A stretch of 64,000 bases of DNA from Tritrichomonas musculus (GCA_039105265.1 JAPFFF010000016.1:744001-808000); one strand, 5' to 3'; numbered from the stretch's first letter, positions 49,980 to 60,235 are shown. The notes: generated from the letters alone by a model not told the origin. Made by a program: numbers and translations.

Positions 49980-50554
49980 CTTTGCTATTATTTTTGAACA
50001 ACCACAATAAATAAATATGCCTTCAGACAAAATGCTTTTTTTTTTTTTTTTTTTTTTTTTGATAAAGTTCAAAATCGAATGGGTGCTTTTTTATTATGAA
50101 CTTTTTAACAACTTCAGCTCTAGTTTATCAAAATTATATATAAAAGAAAATTGAATGGGAAAGTGTTCTTTTTTGAGAAGAAGAAAAATTTAATAACAGT
50201 TTGAAATGCCAATATAAGGTTGAAAGTGGCCAAACTTTTAATTTATAATTTTTAACTGAAAAGTTTTTATTTTTAAAATTTTGTCAAACCACTTTAAATA
50301 AAAATTGAATAAAGATATTGCATATGAACATGAAAGATATATTCATCACAAATTTTCATGTTTGACGATATTTTTTCGTATTCAATCACTTTTTTTGAGG
50401 ATTATTGATTTGTTTCTTTTTAAAGTATTAAAACAATTTGTATTATTATTTAAAAATAGTTTATTTATCTAAATGATTCATAATTATTAAGATATTACTT
50501 TTTTTTTATATCTAATATAAACAATTCAAAATTGAATAATATATAAATATTACA
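49980..50554. other. Intergenic with poly-T tract
   Basis: Holds a T-run of about 24 bases at 50037-50060 just after the kinase-LRR stop. The rest is AT-rich spacer. Confidence 0.5.
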
Positions 50555-52639
50555 ATGGAACTTGAAATAGAAGGAGGACTTAGAGTTGCAATTAACGAAA
50601 AATATAAAACAGCATCGATTATCAGATCACCGAAAGCCACAGGCATTGTTTTAATTCCTAGATTTGCCAAATATAAAACAATTGAATATCCAATAATCTC
50701 AATTGATGGATACTCATTTAAAGATAATTACATTGAGCTGCTGACATTCCCTGAAGATTCAGAAGTTGAATCTTTTAATGAAAATTCTCTTGTTCAGGCA
50801 CATATCAAAAAGCTAAGATTTCCACCAAAACTCAAGTACTTAAAAAACAGATGGTGTCAATTTCTGTATGATTTGACAGACATAGAAATTTCACCAAAAA
50901 ATCAATTTTATATTTATTTTGAACACAAATATCTTCTCGGCAAAAGTCAAGAAAATTCAGACAAATTTGACAGTCTTTACTTTATCCGCCGGGACATTGA
51001 AAATGCAGTTGTCCCATCCCAAGTCAAAACAGTAAAGTACCTAGCTTTTAATGATCTCAAAAAGTTAAAAACAGTTATTTTTCCATCAGATTCAGAACTT
51101 GAATGCATTGAAAGCTGGGCATTCAATAAAAGTGCCATTGAAAAACTTGAAATTTCGTCGAAATCTGTCAGAATCTGCAGTTATTGCTTTAATTGTTGCG
51201 CCAAACTGTCCGTCGTATCTTTTCCAAATGCAGAAAGCATTACATTTGATAGCATGTCAATTAAAGGCATCAATGACAAAGCAAAAATTCTGATTCGGCG
51301 AGGAGCGACTCTTGCTGGATCTGGCGCGAAAGACTGGGAAAGCCGAATAACATATATTGAAGAAGCAGGATCTTTCAAGACAGAATCACCAAAAGCAGAA
51401 GATAAAAAGGAATCTTTGATTAAAAAAGAAAAAAGTGAAATAACAACTGATAACGGCCAAAAGAAGGATATTGAATCGCTTGAGAAAGAAAATGCGACTT
51501 TGAAAGAATATGCGAAATATCTGCAGAAGCGTCTCAGCCGATACGAAGAAAGCCTCACGTACGAAGAATTTTTGGAAGCATTTGAAAAAGGCAAATCTCC
51601 AATCACGACCGATAAACAAAAAGAAGAAGAAGAAGAAGGTTCCCAATATAAAGTAAGAAAGAGGGATTCAATTGTTGGACCAGAAGATGAAGAATTCCAA
51701 GAAGTTGTGAGCAAGATCGGTGAAGGAGCCACAAGTGAAGTATTCAAAGTTATTGACAAACGTACAGGTGAAGTGATGTGCAAGAAAGTGATCAAAGAAT
51801 GTGATGAAAGTGTTGCATTTAAAACACTTCAGAACAGTGTGAAAGAGATTGAAACCGTACAGAGTATCCACCACCCGTGCATCTGCGAGTCATTTGGTTA
51901 CAACATGCAAGAAGAACTTCCACGAAACAAGGAAGACGGACATAAAGATGACTCAGAAGAAGACGAAGACGACGACTACGATAAAGAAAAAGTTCAAAAG
52001 ACAACGATTGCACTTTTCTTCGAGTTTCTTCCTTTCACAGTGAAGGAAATGATTGAGAAGTGCCTGATGAGTAACACGTTGAAAGTTCGAATTGCAGTTG
52101 AAGTTGCATTTGGCATGTTTCATATCCACAGTCTTGGCATGATGCATCGGGATCTGAAGCTTGAAAACATCATGATGAACTGTGTCTTTGAATCCAAAAT
52201 CATTGACTTTGGACTTGTGCATGTCAGCGAAATTTCAGGAAGCAGCTCGCTGACGAAAGGAATCGGCACACTTGCGTACATGTCGCCAGAGATGGTGAAT
52301 GAAGAAGATTATGACAATAAGACAGACGTCTACTCGTATGGAATTGTTCTGTTTGCATTGTTCACAGGTCGACTTCCGAAGCAGAGCATGCGAGACAAGA
52401 TGAACAACGTTCCAATGAAGTATCCAAGCGCTTCTGCGAAGATCAGTGATTTCTGCATCAATCTGATCAAGAAATGCACATCATTCAAAGCCTCATCTCG
52501 CCCAACTTTCGACGAAATTATTGAAGACATGTTCGTGCACTCATTTTCACTTGCACCAGAAGTTGACACAACATTGATCACACGTCGTTACAGGGAATTG
52601 AATCGATTGAGAAGAACAAACAGGCAATTAAAAACATAA
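50555..52639 (+). CDS. BspA-LRR-coiled-coil-kinase protein (reverse domain order)
   Basis: 694 aa. Residues 1 to about 235 are degenerate BspA/LRR_5 units (VLIPRFAKYK, IISIDGYSFK, LTFPEDSEVESF, IESWAFNKSAIEKL). A link containing GAKDWESRITYIEE is followed by a charged coiled coil (about 300-345, LEKENATLKEYAKYLQKRL). The kinase is at 386-650: IGEGATSEV, K410, HRDLKLEN (531-538), DFG (551-553), SPEM. An acidic insert of about 30 residues (DDSEEDEDDD) sits in the N-lobe where the hinge region begins. Catalytic residues are complete. No membrane segment. It sits between two kinase-Sel1-LRR genes but has the opposite domain order, so it is not a simple duplicate of them. DNA becomes less AT-rich toward the 3' end. 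Confidence 0.9.
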   Translation: MELEIEGGLRVAINEKYKTASIIRSPKATGIVLIPRFAKYKTIEYPIISIDGYSFKDNYIELLTFPEDSEVESFNENSLVQAHIKKLRFPPKLKYLKNRWCQFLYDLTDIEISPKNQFYIYFEHKYLLGKSQENSDKFDSLYFIRRDIENAVVPSQVKTVKYLAFNDLKKLKTVIFPSDSELECIESWAFNKSAIEKLEISSKSVRICSYCFNCCAKLSVVSFPNAESITFDSMSIKGINDKAKILIRRGATLAGSGAKDWESRITYIEEAGSFKTESPKAEDKKESLIKKEKSEITTDNGQKKDIESLEKENATLKEYAKYLQKRLSRYEESLTYEEFLEAFEKGKSPITTDKQKEEEEEGSQYKVRKRDSIVGPEDEEFQEVVSKIGEGATSEVFKVIDKRTGEVMCKKVIKECDESVAFKTLQNSVKEIETVQSIHHPCICESFGYNMQEELPRNKEDGHKDDSEEDEDDDYDKEKVQKTTIALFFEFLPFTVKEMIEKCLMSNTLKVRIAVEVAFGMFHIHSLGMMHRDLKLENIMMNCVFESKIIDFGLVHVSEISGSSSLTKGIGTLAYMSPEMVNEEDYDNKTDVYSYGIVLFALFTGRLPKQSMRDKMNNVPMKYPSASAKISDFCINLIKKCTSFKASSRPTFDEIIEDMFVHSFSLAPEVDTTLITRRYRELNRLRRTNRQLKT

Positions 52640-52869
52640 AATGAAGTTATGACATTTTTTTTTTTTTTTTAAATTTATTATAAAACTTATACATTTGGAC
52701 TAGACTTCAAATAGTCAAAGACTACTTTTTAGCATTTGATTATTTTAAAGTGTAATTTGATATTACACCTTACCGTTGAAATCAATTTTTTACTAAATAT
52801 ATTTAAGGTGTAATTTTATAGCACAGTGCTACAGCACAAAGAACTTTTTGTATGTATATAATGGTTTAA
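52640..52869. other. Intergenic with small hairpin
   Basis: GTGTAATTTGATATTACAC at about 52750-52768 can form a 7-bp hairpin; GGTGTAAT recurs at about 52808. Nothing else seen. Confidence 0.4.
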
Positions 52870-53605
52870 ACAAACTTTTTGAGAAAATATATTAAATCAT
52901 ATATGCCCTTGTAGTAAAGTTAGAATGAAGCCTCTGAAGCATCAACGGCTACTGGAAGAGCTCCAACTGCAGAAATGTGAATTTTCATTTTTTCTTCACC
53001 ACGTTAAATGAAAAGGACGTCAGAAATTGAAAGGAAATGAGTTTTCATATCAAATTGACAGTAATTTTTCCATGGGTGATAAAAATAGCCTGAGTCAAGA
53101 CAAGATTGCCCTTTTTATGATTGGATAACATATAAAAGAGCTTTGTCTGACCTGCATCCATCACATCCAAGCATTCGATATCGGCCCAAACAATGAGATT
53201 TGATTCAGAAGCACATAGAAGTTTTCCCCTTTTGTAGTTTCTTGCGTTTGAATTACAGAAATAGTATACATCCACCACATCAACCTTGATTTTTAATTTC
53301 ATTCCCAAATCTTTTTTCCCTATAGTCGTAATTATCTGGAATTTCGAGAACTGTATTTATTTTTGAGGGAATTTTTCTACCTTTAAGCATGAATGGCGTT
53401 TTAATTCCTATTAGGGCTTTGTATTCTTGTGGAGTGAGGCAAGCGAATTTGTTAAGATTTAACTTGAAAGACTTTGAATGAAATTTGATGTGTTCAACAC
53501 AACATTCAAATAAATACCAAATCGAAGATGATAACCATCACCTGTGTAAAAGTTGTTTGTGTCTCTCATCCATGACAAAAAAGATTTTTCTATGTAATTC
53601 TTTCA
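52870..53605 (-). pseudogene. Cathepsin L-like cysteine protease pseudogene (papain family C1)
   Basis: Reading the minus strand and changing frame several times, family segments appear in order. The propeptide I29 region is represented by KSFLSWMRDTNNFYTG, then FKLNLNKFACLTPQEYK. The mature start reads IPDNYDYREK, then EIKNQG, a TGA (53280-53282) and CGGC at the active-site cysteine position. Next come YKRGKLLCASESNL, KALLYVIQ and the late region VGALPVAVDASEASF. The His and Asn parts of the catalytic triad are absent or beyond recognition. At least three frameshifts and several stops make it dead. Trichomonads carry many C1 proteases, mostly lysosomal or secreted; this is an old copy. Confidence 0.85.
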
Positions 53606-54029
53606 ATTTTAATTGAATGATATCACTTTCAATTTGAAGTTTGACAATATATTAATATTTTCTTTGTTAAATATCATTAAAATCAAAATATTATTATCAA
53701 TATATATACTTATTAATATAAGAATACATGTATTGATATTATATTTATTTTTTTTGGCAATTTAATCAACATCAAGAAAGAGGTTGTTGAACAGAGATAA
53801 ATAATAATCATATACAATACCAAAAACATATATAAAACTTTGTTGTCAAATTTTTACCAAAATAAAAGTAATATTGATTAATTTAATTAAACAAATTTTG
53901 ACCTTAATATTTATTTTCTTTATTATTATTATTTAATATTCTTTAGTATAATTATTTAAAAATAATATTGTCAATTATATATATATTTTTCGAGATATTT
54001 AAATAACAATAGTAAAAACCATATTTTTT
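53606..54029. other. Intergenic, nothing recognised
   Basis: Very AT-rich spacer leading to the second kinase-LRR gene. Confidence 0.4.
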
Positions 54030-54035
54030 TCAATT
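54030..54035 (+). promoter_or_regulatory. Initiator-like TCAATT of the second kinase-LRR gene
   Basis: The A lies 19 nt before the ATG at 54051, within TTTCAATTTTTAT. Confidence 0.4.
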
Positions 54036-54050
54036 TTTATATTTCGTTAA

Positions 54051-57000
54051 ATGTCAACTGCTCAAGCTGTTTTAGACATCCATCGCTATACAATGATAAA
54101 CAAAATAGGTGAAGGTGGATTTGGTCATATTTATCAAATCAAAGATAAAAATAGTGATAACTATTATGCTGCAAAGGTTTTAGATTTTATGATTGACGAC
54201 GATGCAAAAGATTCAGAAGAAGCTTTACATCTTTTCCGTGAAATTAATTTAATGTCATTACTAAATCATCCATCCATTCTTAGATTTATTGAATATCACC
54301 CAAGAAATATTGAAGATGATCCATTTCCAACAATTATTATGGAATTGGCAACAAATGGATCACTCCGTGATATTATTGAATTGGAAAATTCTGGACTATC
54401 TCCCGATGGCTGGGATGATATAAAAAAGCTTATCAATATATATGGAATTGCAGCAGGAATGTCATATTTACATTCACATAACATTATTCACCGTGATTTA
54501 AAGCCAGAAAACATCCTCGTGGACGTTTATCTGCATCCAAAAATCTCTGATTTTGGCTTATCTAAAATAATGGATATTCTCTCAAAAAGTATGAACGTTC
54601 AATCACAAAAAGGTCTGAAAGGAACCCCGGCATATTTAGCTCCTGAAATATTAACAGATGAAAACTATTCAAAGCCAGGGGATGTTTATGCTTTTGGATT
54701 AATTGTATATGAAATTATAACTGGCGAAAAACCATTCAAAAAGTTTAAATTTTTTCAATTAATGAAAAGTGTTATTAATGGATATCGTCCAGAAATAAAA
54801 GAAGATGTACCAAATTCATATAAAGAACTAATTGAGCAATGCTGGTCACAAAAAGCAGAAGATCGACCTTCATTTGATGAAATAGTATCTTCATTGAAAA
54901 ATAATGAGGAATTCATTACTGAATTAACAGACAAATTGGAATTTGAAGATTATGTTGATTTTATCGATAATTATAAAAATACCTTTGGTGGTGCTGACCA
55001 ACTTCTTCATTACTCTGACTTCATCAATGCAAGAGGACTTAAAAAATCGATTGATCAAAATCATTCTGAACCACATGATGATGAATCAATATTGCATCAA
55101 TCAACAATAGATTCAAATGATGATATAAAGAGAGAAGAAGAATTATTACCAAAAGAAATAGTCGATGACTTGCTTAAAAAAGATAAAGTTATTAAAGAAT
55201 CATCATTTATCTCTTTAATAGAAGCCAATCGACTTAAAAAAATTGAAGAAAATGAAGAAAAGACAGATGAAACAGAAAATAACGAGCAACGAAAATCTAA
55301 TAATTTGATATTTCCATCATTGCAATTTAACAATTTAACTAAGAATTATCAAGATCTTGTTGAAAAAGCTCAAACAAATCCAGAAAAACAGTTTGAAGTT
55401 GGAAAATTACTGATTGAAGGGAAAAATGGATTTGAAGTAAACATTTCACTTGGTTTACAATACATAGAAGAGTCAGTTAAAAACGAGTATTTAGAAGCTA
55501 TAATTTATTATATATTAATCTTGATAAAAGGTAAAATAGTTCAACAAAATTTCGAGAAAGCTGGTTCATATCTCTCAAAAATTGAATCAGGGCAAGATAA
55601 GCGCTTTTTCTTATTAAATGGATTAATTAATCGTAAAATGAATATGTACTCCAGAGCAATGGAATATTTTAATGAAGGAATGAAAATAGGTGATAGCGAA
55701 TGCATTTATCAAAAAGGAAAAATGTATTTTCTGGGTGAAGGAATGAAAAAGAATAAAAAGGAAGCGTTCAAATATTTCAATATGTCAAAAGAAAAAGGTA
55801 ATAAAAAAGGAGAGTATTTTATGATATCTTTTAATGTACTAAATAAAATCAAAGAATTTTCAGAGTTTCTTCCACAAACGCAATTGATTTTCATTTCAAA
55901 TTACATTAAAGATTTAAGCAAGAACGAAAAAATTAAGCAAAGACAAAATGATTTAGAATTAAATCATATTACTTTCAAACCACAGAAAACAGAAAAGATA
56001 TTTTTCAATAAGTCATTAAAATCATCTAATTTTATCAAATTTTTGAGTAAATATAGACATGTCTCTATTGAAATTGATTCATCATCTTCATCATTTGATC
56101 AAATATTAGATCTTGTTCGGAAAATCAAAAACAGAAAAATCAAATATCTCAAAATTGGCATTGTTTTATCAAGAACCTTTTCATCAAAATGCTTTTCTGA
56201 TGATATTTCATATCACAAATTTCATACTTCTGTTCATGTTATTTCACATAACAGACTTGAAAATTGCTCTAAATTAAAAAATCTCATAATTCCTTCTTCT
56301 ATAACAGAAATTGGTGAATTTGCTTTAAGTGGATACTCATCATTGACTCAAATTACAATCCCTTCTTCTGTGACTACAATTAAACGCTTTTCTTTCGGTT
56401 CATGCTCATCATTAACGCAAATATTTATATCTCCTTCTGTAAATGAAATTGGTGAGCTTGCGTTTACAGACTGCACATCATTAACACAAATAGTAATTCC
56501 TCCTTCTGTAACTTCAATTGAATATGGCACTTTTACTAGATGTTTATCATTGATTCATATATCAATTCCCTCATCTGTAACATCGATTAAAGATTTTGCT
56601 TTCAGGGAATGCTCATCATTGACTGAAATTACCATTCCCTCTTCGGTAACATCGATTGGACAAGGAGTTTTTTACAAATGTACAAAATTGACCAAAATTT
56701 CACTTCCTTTTACTATTTCCAAAATAAAAGAATATGTCTTTGATCAAGAATCATCTCCTACGCAAGTAGCTGTCCCTTCCAATGTTACTTCAATTGGAAG
56801 TTATGCATTTACACAATTCAAATTCATAAAAAAGATCATACTACCATCATCCGTGACATCAATAGAATCAGGTGCTTGTAGTGGTTGCCTATCATTGAAT
56901 GAAATAATAATTCCATCTTCTGTAACTTCAATCGGTGACTATGCTTTTGAGGGATGCTCATTATTAACTCTAATATCATTTGAAACACCATCATCTTTAA

Positions 57001-57869
57001 AATCAATTGGAAACTTTGCTTTCTTGGAATGTGTAGCATTAAAGAAAATGATGATTCCTTCTCCTGTAACTTCAATCATGGACAGGACTTTTTGCAGTTG
57101 CTCATCTTTAGCAGAGATAATTATTCCTCCTTCTGTCATATCAATCCAATATTCAGCTTTCTTTGAATGCTCTTCTTTGAGAGCAATAACGATTCCTTCT
57201 TCTGTAACAGAAATTGGAGCTAGTGCATTTGAATATTGTTCATCATTAATAGAAATTATAATACCACCTTCAGTAATTTCAATTGGTAATAGTGCTTTTA
57301 TGAAATGCTCATCATTAAGTCGAATAACAATTCCTTCTTCTGTGATTTCAATTGGAAATTATGCTTTCGCTGATTGCTCATCATTAAAAGAAATAACGAT
57401 TCATGCCTCAGTAACATCAATTCCAAATGCTGCTTTCTTTAATTGCTCATCGTTGGTAGAAATAACAATTACTTCTTCTGTAATAGAGATTGGGACTGCA
57501 GCATTCCAAGGATGCTCATCATTAAAAAATATTATAATACCTTCTTCAGTGACTTCAATTGGTGAAAATGCTTTTTGTATCTGTTCATCATTGACCAAAA
57601 TAACAATTCCTTCTTTGATAACAAAAATTGATAATCATACATTTGATGGATGCTCATCATTGAAAAAAATTGTAATTCCTTCTTCAGTTATTTCAATTGG
57701 TGATTATGCTTTCAGAGGGTGTTCATCATTGAAAAAAATCAATATTCCTTCTTCAGTGACTTCAATTGGAGATAATGCTTTCAAAGAATGCTCATCATTA
57801 GCACAAATCACACTTCCTTCTTCATTGAAACTACATAATCATATTGGGATAAAAGTGAAATTAGTTTAG
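54051..57869 (+). CDS. Kinase-Sel1-BspA leucine-rich-repeat fusion protein, paralog
   Basis: 1272 aa, same plan as the gene at 45687. The kinase has IGEGGFGHI (19-27), K42, E64, HRDLKPEN (147-154) and DFG (167-169), the same residue numbers as its paralog, and APE is intact (PAYLAPEIL). Then come an acidic linker, Sel1-like units (EAIIYYILILIKGKI, ECIYQKGKMYFLGEG) and about 23 LRR_5 units (IPSSVTSIGDYAF..CSSL) to the end. Two units in the middle are degenerate (QESSPTQVAVPSN, TQFKFIKK). No signal peptide or membrane span. LRR unit DNA has diverged more than in the paralog. The end is an abrupt half-repeat followed by HNHIGIKVKLV. Confidence 0.92.
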   Translation: MSTAQAVLDIHRYTMINKIGEGGFGHIYQIKDKNSDNYYAAKVLDFMIDDDAKDSEEALHLFREINLMSLLNHPSILRFIEYHPRNIEDDPFPTIIMELATNGSLRDIIELENSGLSPDGWDDIKKLINIYGIAAGMSYLHSHNIIHRDLKPENILVDVYLHPKISDFGLSKIMDILSKSMNVQSQKGLKGTPAYLAPEILTDENYSKPGDVYAFGLIVYEIITGEKPFKKFKFFQLMKSVINGYRPEIKEDVPNSYKELIEQCWSQKAEDRPSFDEIVSSLKNNEEFITELTDKLEFEDYVDFIDNYKNTFGGADQLLHYSDFINARGLKKSIDQNHSEPHDDESILHQSTIDSNDDIKREEELLPKEIVDDLLKKDKVIKESSFISLIEANRLKKIEENEEKTDETENNEQRKSNNLIFPSLQFNNLTKNYQDLVEKAQTNPEKQFEVGKLLIEGKNGFEVNISLGLQYIEESVKNEYLEAIIYYILILIKGKIVQQNFEKAGSYLSKIESGQDKRFFLLNGLINRKMNMYSRAMEYFNEGMKIGDSECIYQKGKMYFLGEGMKKNKKEAFKYFNMSKEKGNKKGEYFMISFNVLNKIKEFSEFLPQTQLIFISNYIKDLSKNEKIKQRQNDLELNHITFKPQKTEKIFFNKSLKSSNFIKFLSKYRHVSIEIDSSSSSFDQILDLVRKIKNRKIKYLKIGIVLSRTFSSKCFSDDISYHKFHTSVHVISHNRLENCSKLKNLIIPSSITEIGEFALSGYSSLTQITIPSSVTTIKRFSFGSCSSLTQIFISPSVNEIGELAFTDCTSLTQIVIPPSVTSIEYGTFTRCLSLIHISIPSSVTSIKDFAFRECSSLTEITIPSSVTSIGQGVFYKCTKLTKISLPFTISKIKEYVFDQESSPTQVAVPSNVTSIGSYAFTQFKFIKKIILPSSVTSIESGACSGCLSLNEIIIPSSVTSIGDYAFEGCSLLTLISFETPSSLKSIGNFAFLECVALKKMMIPSPVTSIMDRTFCSCSSLAEIIIPPSVISIQYSAFFECSSLRAITIPSSVTEIGASAFEYCSSLIEIIIPPSVISIGNSAFMKCSSLSRITIPSSVISIGNYAFADCSSLKEITIHASVTSIPNAAFFNCSSLVEITITSSVIEIGTAAFQGCSSLKNIIIPSSVTSIGENAFCICSSLTKITIPSLITKIDNHTFDGCSSLKKIVIPSSVISIGDYAFRGCSSLKKINIPSSVTSIGDNAFKECSSLAQITLPSSLKLHNHIGIKVKLV

Positions 57870-58228
57870 AAATTTTCACTTATACAATTTATATTTTAAT
57901 TAAACATTGAACTCATTGAATTTTTACTTTTTAGTTATTTTGCTCCCTTCTAAATAGAACCTGGTAATCTTATGAGATTGACTTTTGAATTTTTTTAATT
58001 CCAAAAATTGTATGAATTAAATCTTTTTGAATAATTTAAGTCTATATTCATTGCGAATTTTCAGGCTTACATCCAAATATAATAGTTTCATCTAAATAAT
58101 TAAATAATAATAACAACAACAAAAATAATAACAATAAAGAAATTAAAAAAAGTTTATTCAAAACTTTTAAAAGTAATTTATTCGATTCTATGAATAAATA
58201 AATAAATAAAAAACATTTTAATGAGATT
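57870..58228. other. Intergenic, nothing recognised
   Basis: AT-rich with short AAT/AAC microsatellite-like runs at about 58100-58140. Confidence 0.4.
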
Positions 58229-58380
58229 TAGAATTTCATCTGGCCCTAGTTTTTTTGCCAGCCATCTTGTAAATGATGATTAATATATTGGTTCATCCAC
58301 CTATTCGTAAAATAAGTATAATTATCAAATGAATTGATACACTCATTGAAAAAATTATGTAATAGAATTGTTTTGTGAGT
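58229..58380 (-). pseudogene. C-terminal gene fragment cut at the inverted-repeat border
   Basis: A minus-strand frame reads NFFNECINSFDNYTYFTNRW and NQYINHHLQDGWQKN and then stops. It looks like the tail of a real protein. Its upstream part is replaced at about 58344 by the arm of the inverted duplication, where the frame soon meets a stop. Family unknown. Confidence 0.35.
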
Positions 58381-58514
58381 GAATATGACTTAGATTACGA
58401 ATTAAACTGTCTTTCAATAAATAAAGAGATTAATGTAATATAACGATCTATGTTTATATATTATATATTATATTCATCAATAGTGTTTTGAAATCAAAAA
58501 AATCAAAACAAAAT

Positions 58515-59126
58515 TTATTTGATTTCATATTCTTCTTTGTTGCAACATGCAAGGTAGCATGCACAGATAAATAGAATTAATTCAATGACAGCCATGATAA
58601 TGATACAAATTCTTAATACTTTAATGTGCTTATTTAGATCATGTTTGATTTGTTCTTCACATGTTGGTGGATCATTTGGATGATTCTCCCAGCCACATGT
58701 GTATGATTCATCATACTCTCGAAATCCACAACATTGAAGTTTGGATTCAAGATCTTTTCGTGAATCTTCGTATTTATATTTGTACCAATTTTCATTTATT
58801 CCATCAAGTATTTTATCTTTAAAGCAAAATGCGAGAACAATTGCTGCAATTTCAACTAGAAAAACAAGAATAATTATAACTAAGTAAGTTACATATAAAC
58901 ATTTGCTCTTGCAACAACAAAGGATGAAACCAATGATTGAAGAAATGACGGCACAACATGCTGCGAAAACAATAAACCAAAATGGAATATTATTTTTAAC
59001 AAGTTTGGACCAATCTTCGTTCTTCTCTTTAACATAGATGTAAACAGCTGCAACAACTGCACATATAAGAACGCATGCACTAACTATTCCAATTAGCCAT
59101 CGAGCGCATTCTGCACAACAACCCAT
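58515..59126 (-). CDS. Tetraspanin, copy 1
   Basis: A 203-aa four-span protein. Membrane spans are at about 11-32, 49-71, 79-102 and 173-195. The large extracellular loop (103-172) has the family CCG motif (132-134) and further cysteines at 144 and 156, which gives the two disulphides of a small loop. N-terminal MGCC and the CCCKSKC and ACCNKEE borders are likely palmitoylation sites; Gly2 could be myristoylated. Known family: tetraspanins organise membrane microdomains and are linked in trichomonads to adhesion and extracellular vesicles. It differs from copy 2 at only two residues (Glu6, Val180). It is divergent from copy 2, with an AT-rich spacer between. Confidence 0.95.
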   Translation of the reverse strand: MGCCAECARWLIGIVSACVLICAVVAAVYIYVKEKNEDWSKLVKNNIPFWFIVFAACCAVISSIIGFILCCCKSKCLYVTYLVIIILVFLVEIAAIVLAFCFKDKILDGINENWYKYKYEDSRKDLESKLQCCGFREYDESYTCGWENHPNDPPTCEEQIKHDLNKHIKVLRICIIIMAVIELILFICACYLACCNKEEYEIK

Positions 59127-59130
59127 TTTT

Positions 59131-59139
59131 AAAAAATGA
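59131..59139 (-). promoter_or_regulatory. Initiator-like TCATTTTTT of tetraspanin copy 1
   Basis: Mirror of the motif at 59611; the A is 11 nt before the ATG. Confidence 0.55.
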
Positions 59140-59169
59140 TTTATCTTGATCCTTTCATTTTTTTCATAC

Positions 59170-59580
59170 TTTTTTTCATAGTATTGGTATTTATTTCATT
59201 CAATTATTTGAATTTTCATTCAATAAAATAAAAATAAATAAAATTTTAATTGATAAAAAATTTATTTATATATAAATTGTTCATTATAATAAAATTGATA
59301 ATGGAAATTATTATATAAAAAATAATTTTCAATTGAATAATTTGTTTTATTTATATATATTGAATAATACAAAAATATTTAATATAAAAAATTTCAAAGA
59401 ACATTTTTATTCTCATCAAATTATTTATTATAAAATGATTAATATATTATTTCTTTATTTAATTATATTATATATACAAAAATAGCAATTATATTATGTA
59501 AAATAAATATTATAAAGAAATAAATACAAAAATATATATTGATTATTTATTATTGAAAAATATAAAAAATAACCAAAAAA
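59170..59580. other. Spacer between the two tetraspanin arms
   Basis: About 410 bp of almost pure A/T, without symmetry of its own that I can see. It must hold both promoters, because the duplicated arms extend only about 45 bp upstream of each ATG. Confidence 0.6.
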
Positions 59581-59610
59581 GTAGGAAAAAAATGAAAGGA
59601 TCAAGATAAA

Positions 59611-59619
59611 TCATTTTTT
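59611..59619 (+). promoter_or_regulatory. Initiator-like TCATTTTTT of tetraspanin copy 2
   Basis: The A at 59613 is 11 nt before the ATG at 59624. Confidence 0.55.
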
Positions 59620-59623
59620 AAAA

Positions 59624-60235
59624 ATGGGTTGTTGTGCAGGATGCGCTCGATGGCTAATTGGAATAGTTAGTGCATGCGTTCTTATATGTGCAGTTGTTGC
59701 AGCTGTTTACATCTATGTTAAAGAGAAGAACGAAGATTGGTCCAAACTTGTTAAAAATAATATTCCATTTTGGTTTATTGTTTTCGCAGCATGTTGTGCC
59801 GTCATTTCTTCAATCATTGGTTTCATCCTTTGTTGTTGCAAGAGCAAATGTTTATATGTAACTTACTTAGTTATAATTATTCTTGTTTTTCTAGTTGAAA
59901 TTGCAGCAATTGTTCTCGCATTTTGCTTTAAAGATAAAATACTTGATGGAATAAATGAAAATTGGTACAAATATAAATACGAAGATTCACGAAAAGATCT
60001 TGAATCCAAACTTCAATGTTGTGGATTTCGAGAGTATGATGAATCATACACATGTGGCTGGGAGAATCATCCAAATGATCCACCAACATGTGAAGAACAA
60101 ATCAAACATGACCTAAATAAGCACATTAAAGTATTAAGAATTTGTATCATTATCATGGCTGCCATTGAATTAATTCTATTTATCTGTGCATGCTACCTTG
60201 CATGTTGCAACAAAGAAGAATATGAAATCAAATAA
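59624..60235 (+). CDS. Tetraspanin, copy 2
   Basis: 203 aa with the same topology as copy 1: four spans, CCG at 132-134, loop cysteines at 144 and 156, and the C-terminal tail CCNKEEYEIK. It differs from copy 1 by Gly6 and Ala180. Both copies keep open frames and their initiator motifs, so both can be expressed. Near-identity of the UTRs as well as the coding region points to a very recent duplication or ongoing gene conversion between the arms. Confidence 0.95.
   Translation: MGCCAGCARWLIGIVSACVLICAVVAAVYIYVKEKNEDWSKLVKNNIPFWFIVFAACCAVISSIIGFILCCCKSKCLYVTYLVIIILVFLVEIAAIVLAFCFKDKILDGINENWYKYKYEDSRKDLESKLQCCGFREYDESYTCGWENHPNDPPTCEEQIKHDLNKHIKVLRICIIIMAAIELILFICACYLACCNKEEYEIK

Larger units (their letters stand above)
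58344..59169 (-). repeat. Left arm of inverted duplication
   Basis: About 826 bp whose reverse complement matches 59581-60400 with only a handful of differences and a small indel in the 3' UTR. It covers the tetraspanin gene, its 5' leader with initiator, and about 170 bp beyond its stop. Confidence 0.95.

Noticed and set aside
53045-53302. Independent 80-odd-codon minus-strand gene
   Set aside because: It overlaps the cathepsin pseudogene, and part of its translation (YKRGKLLCASESNL) is one of that family's segments.
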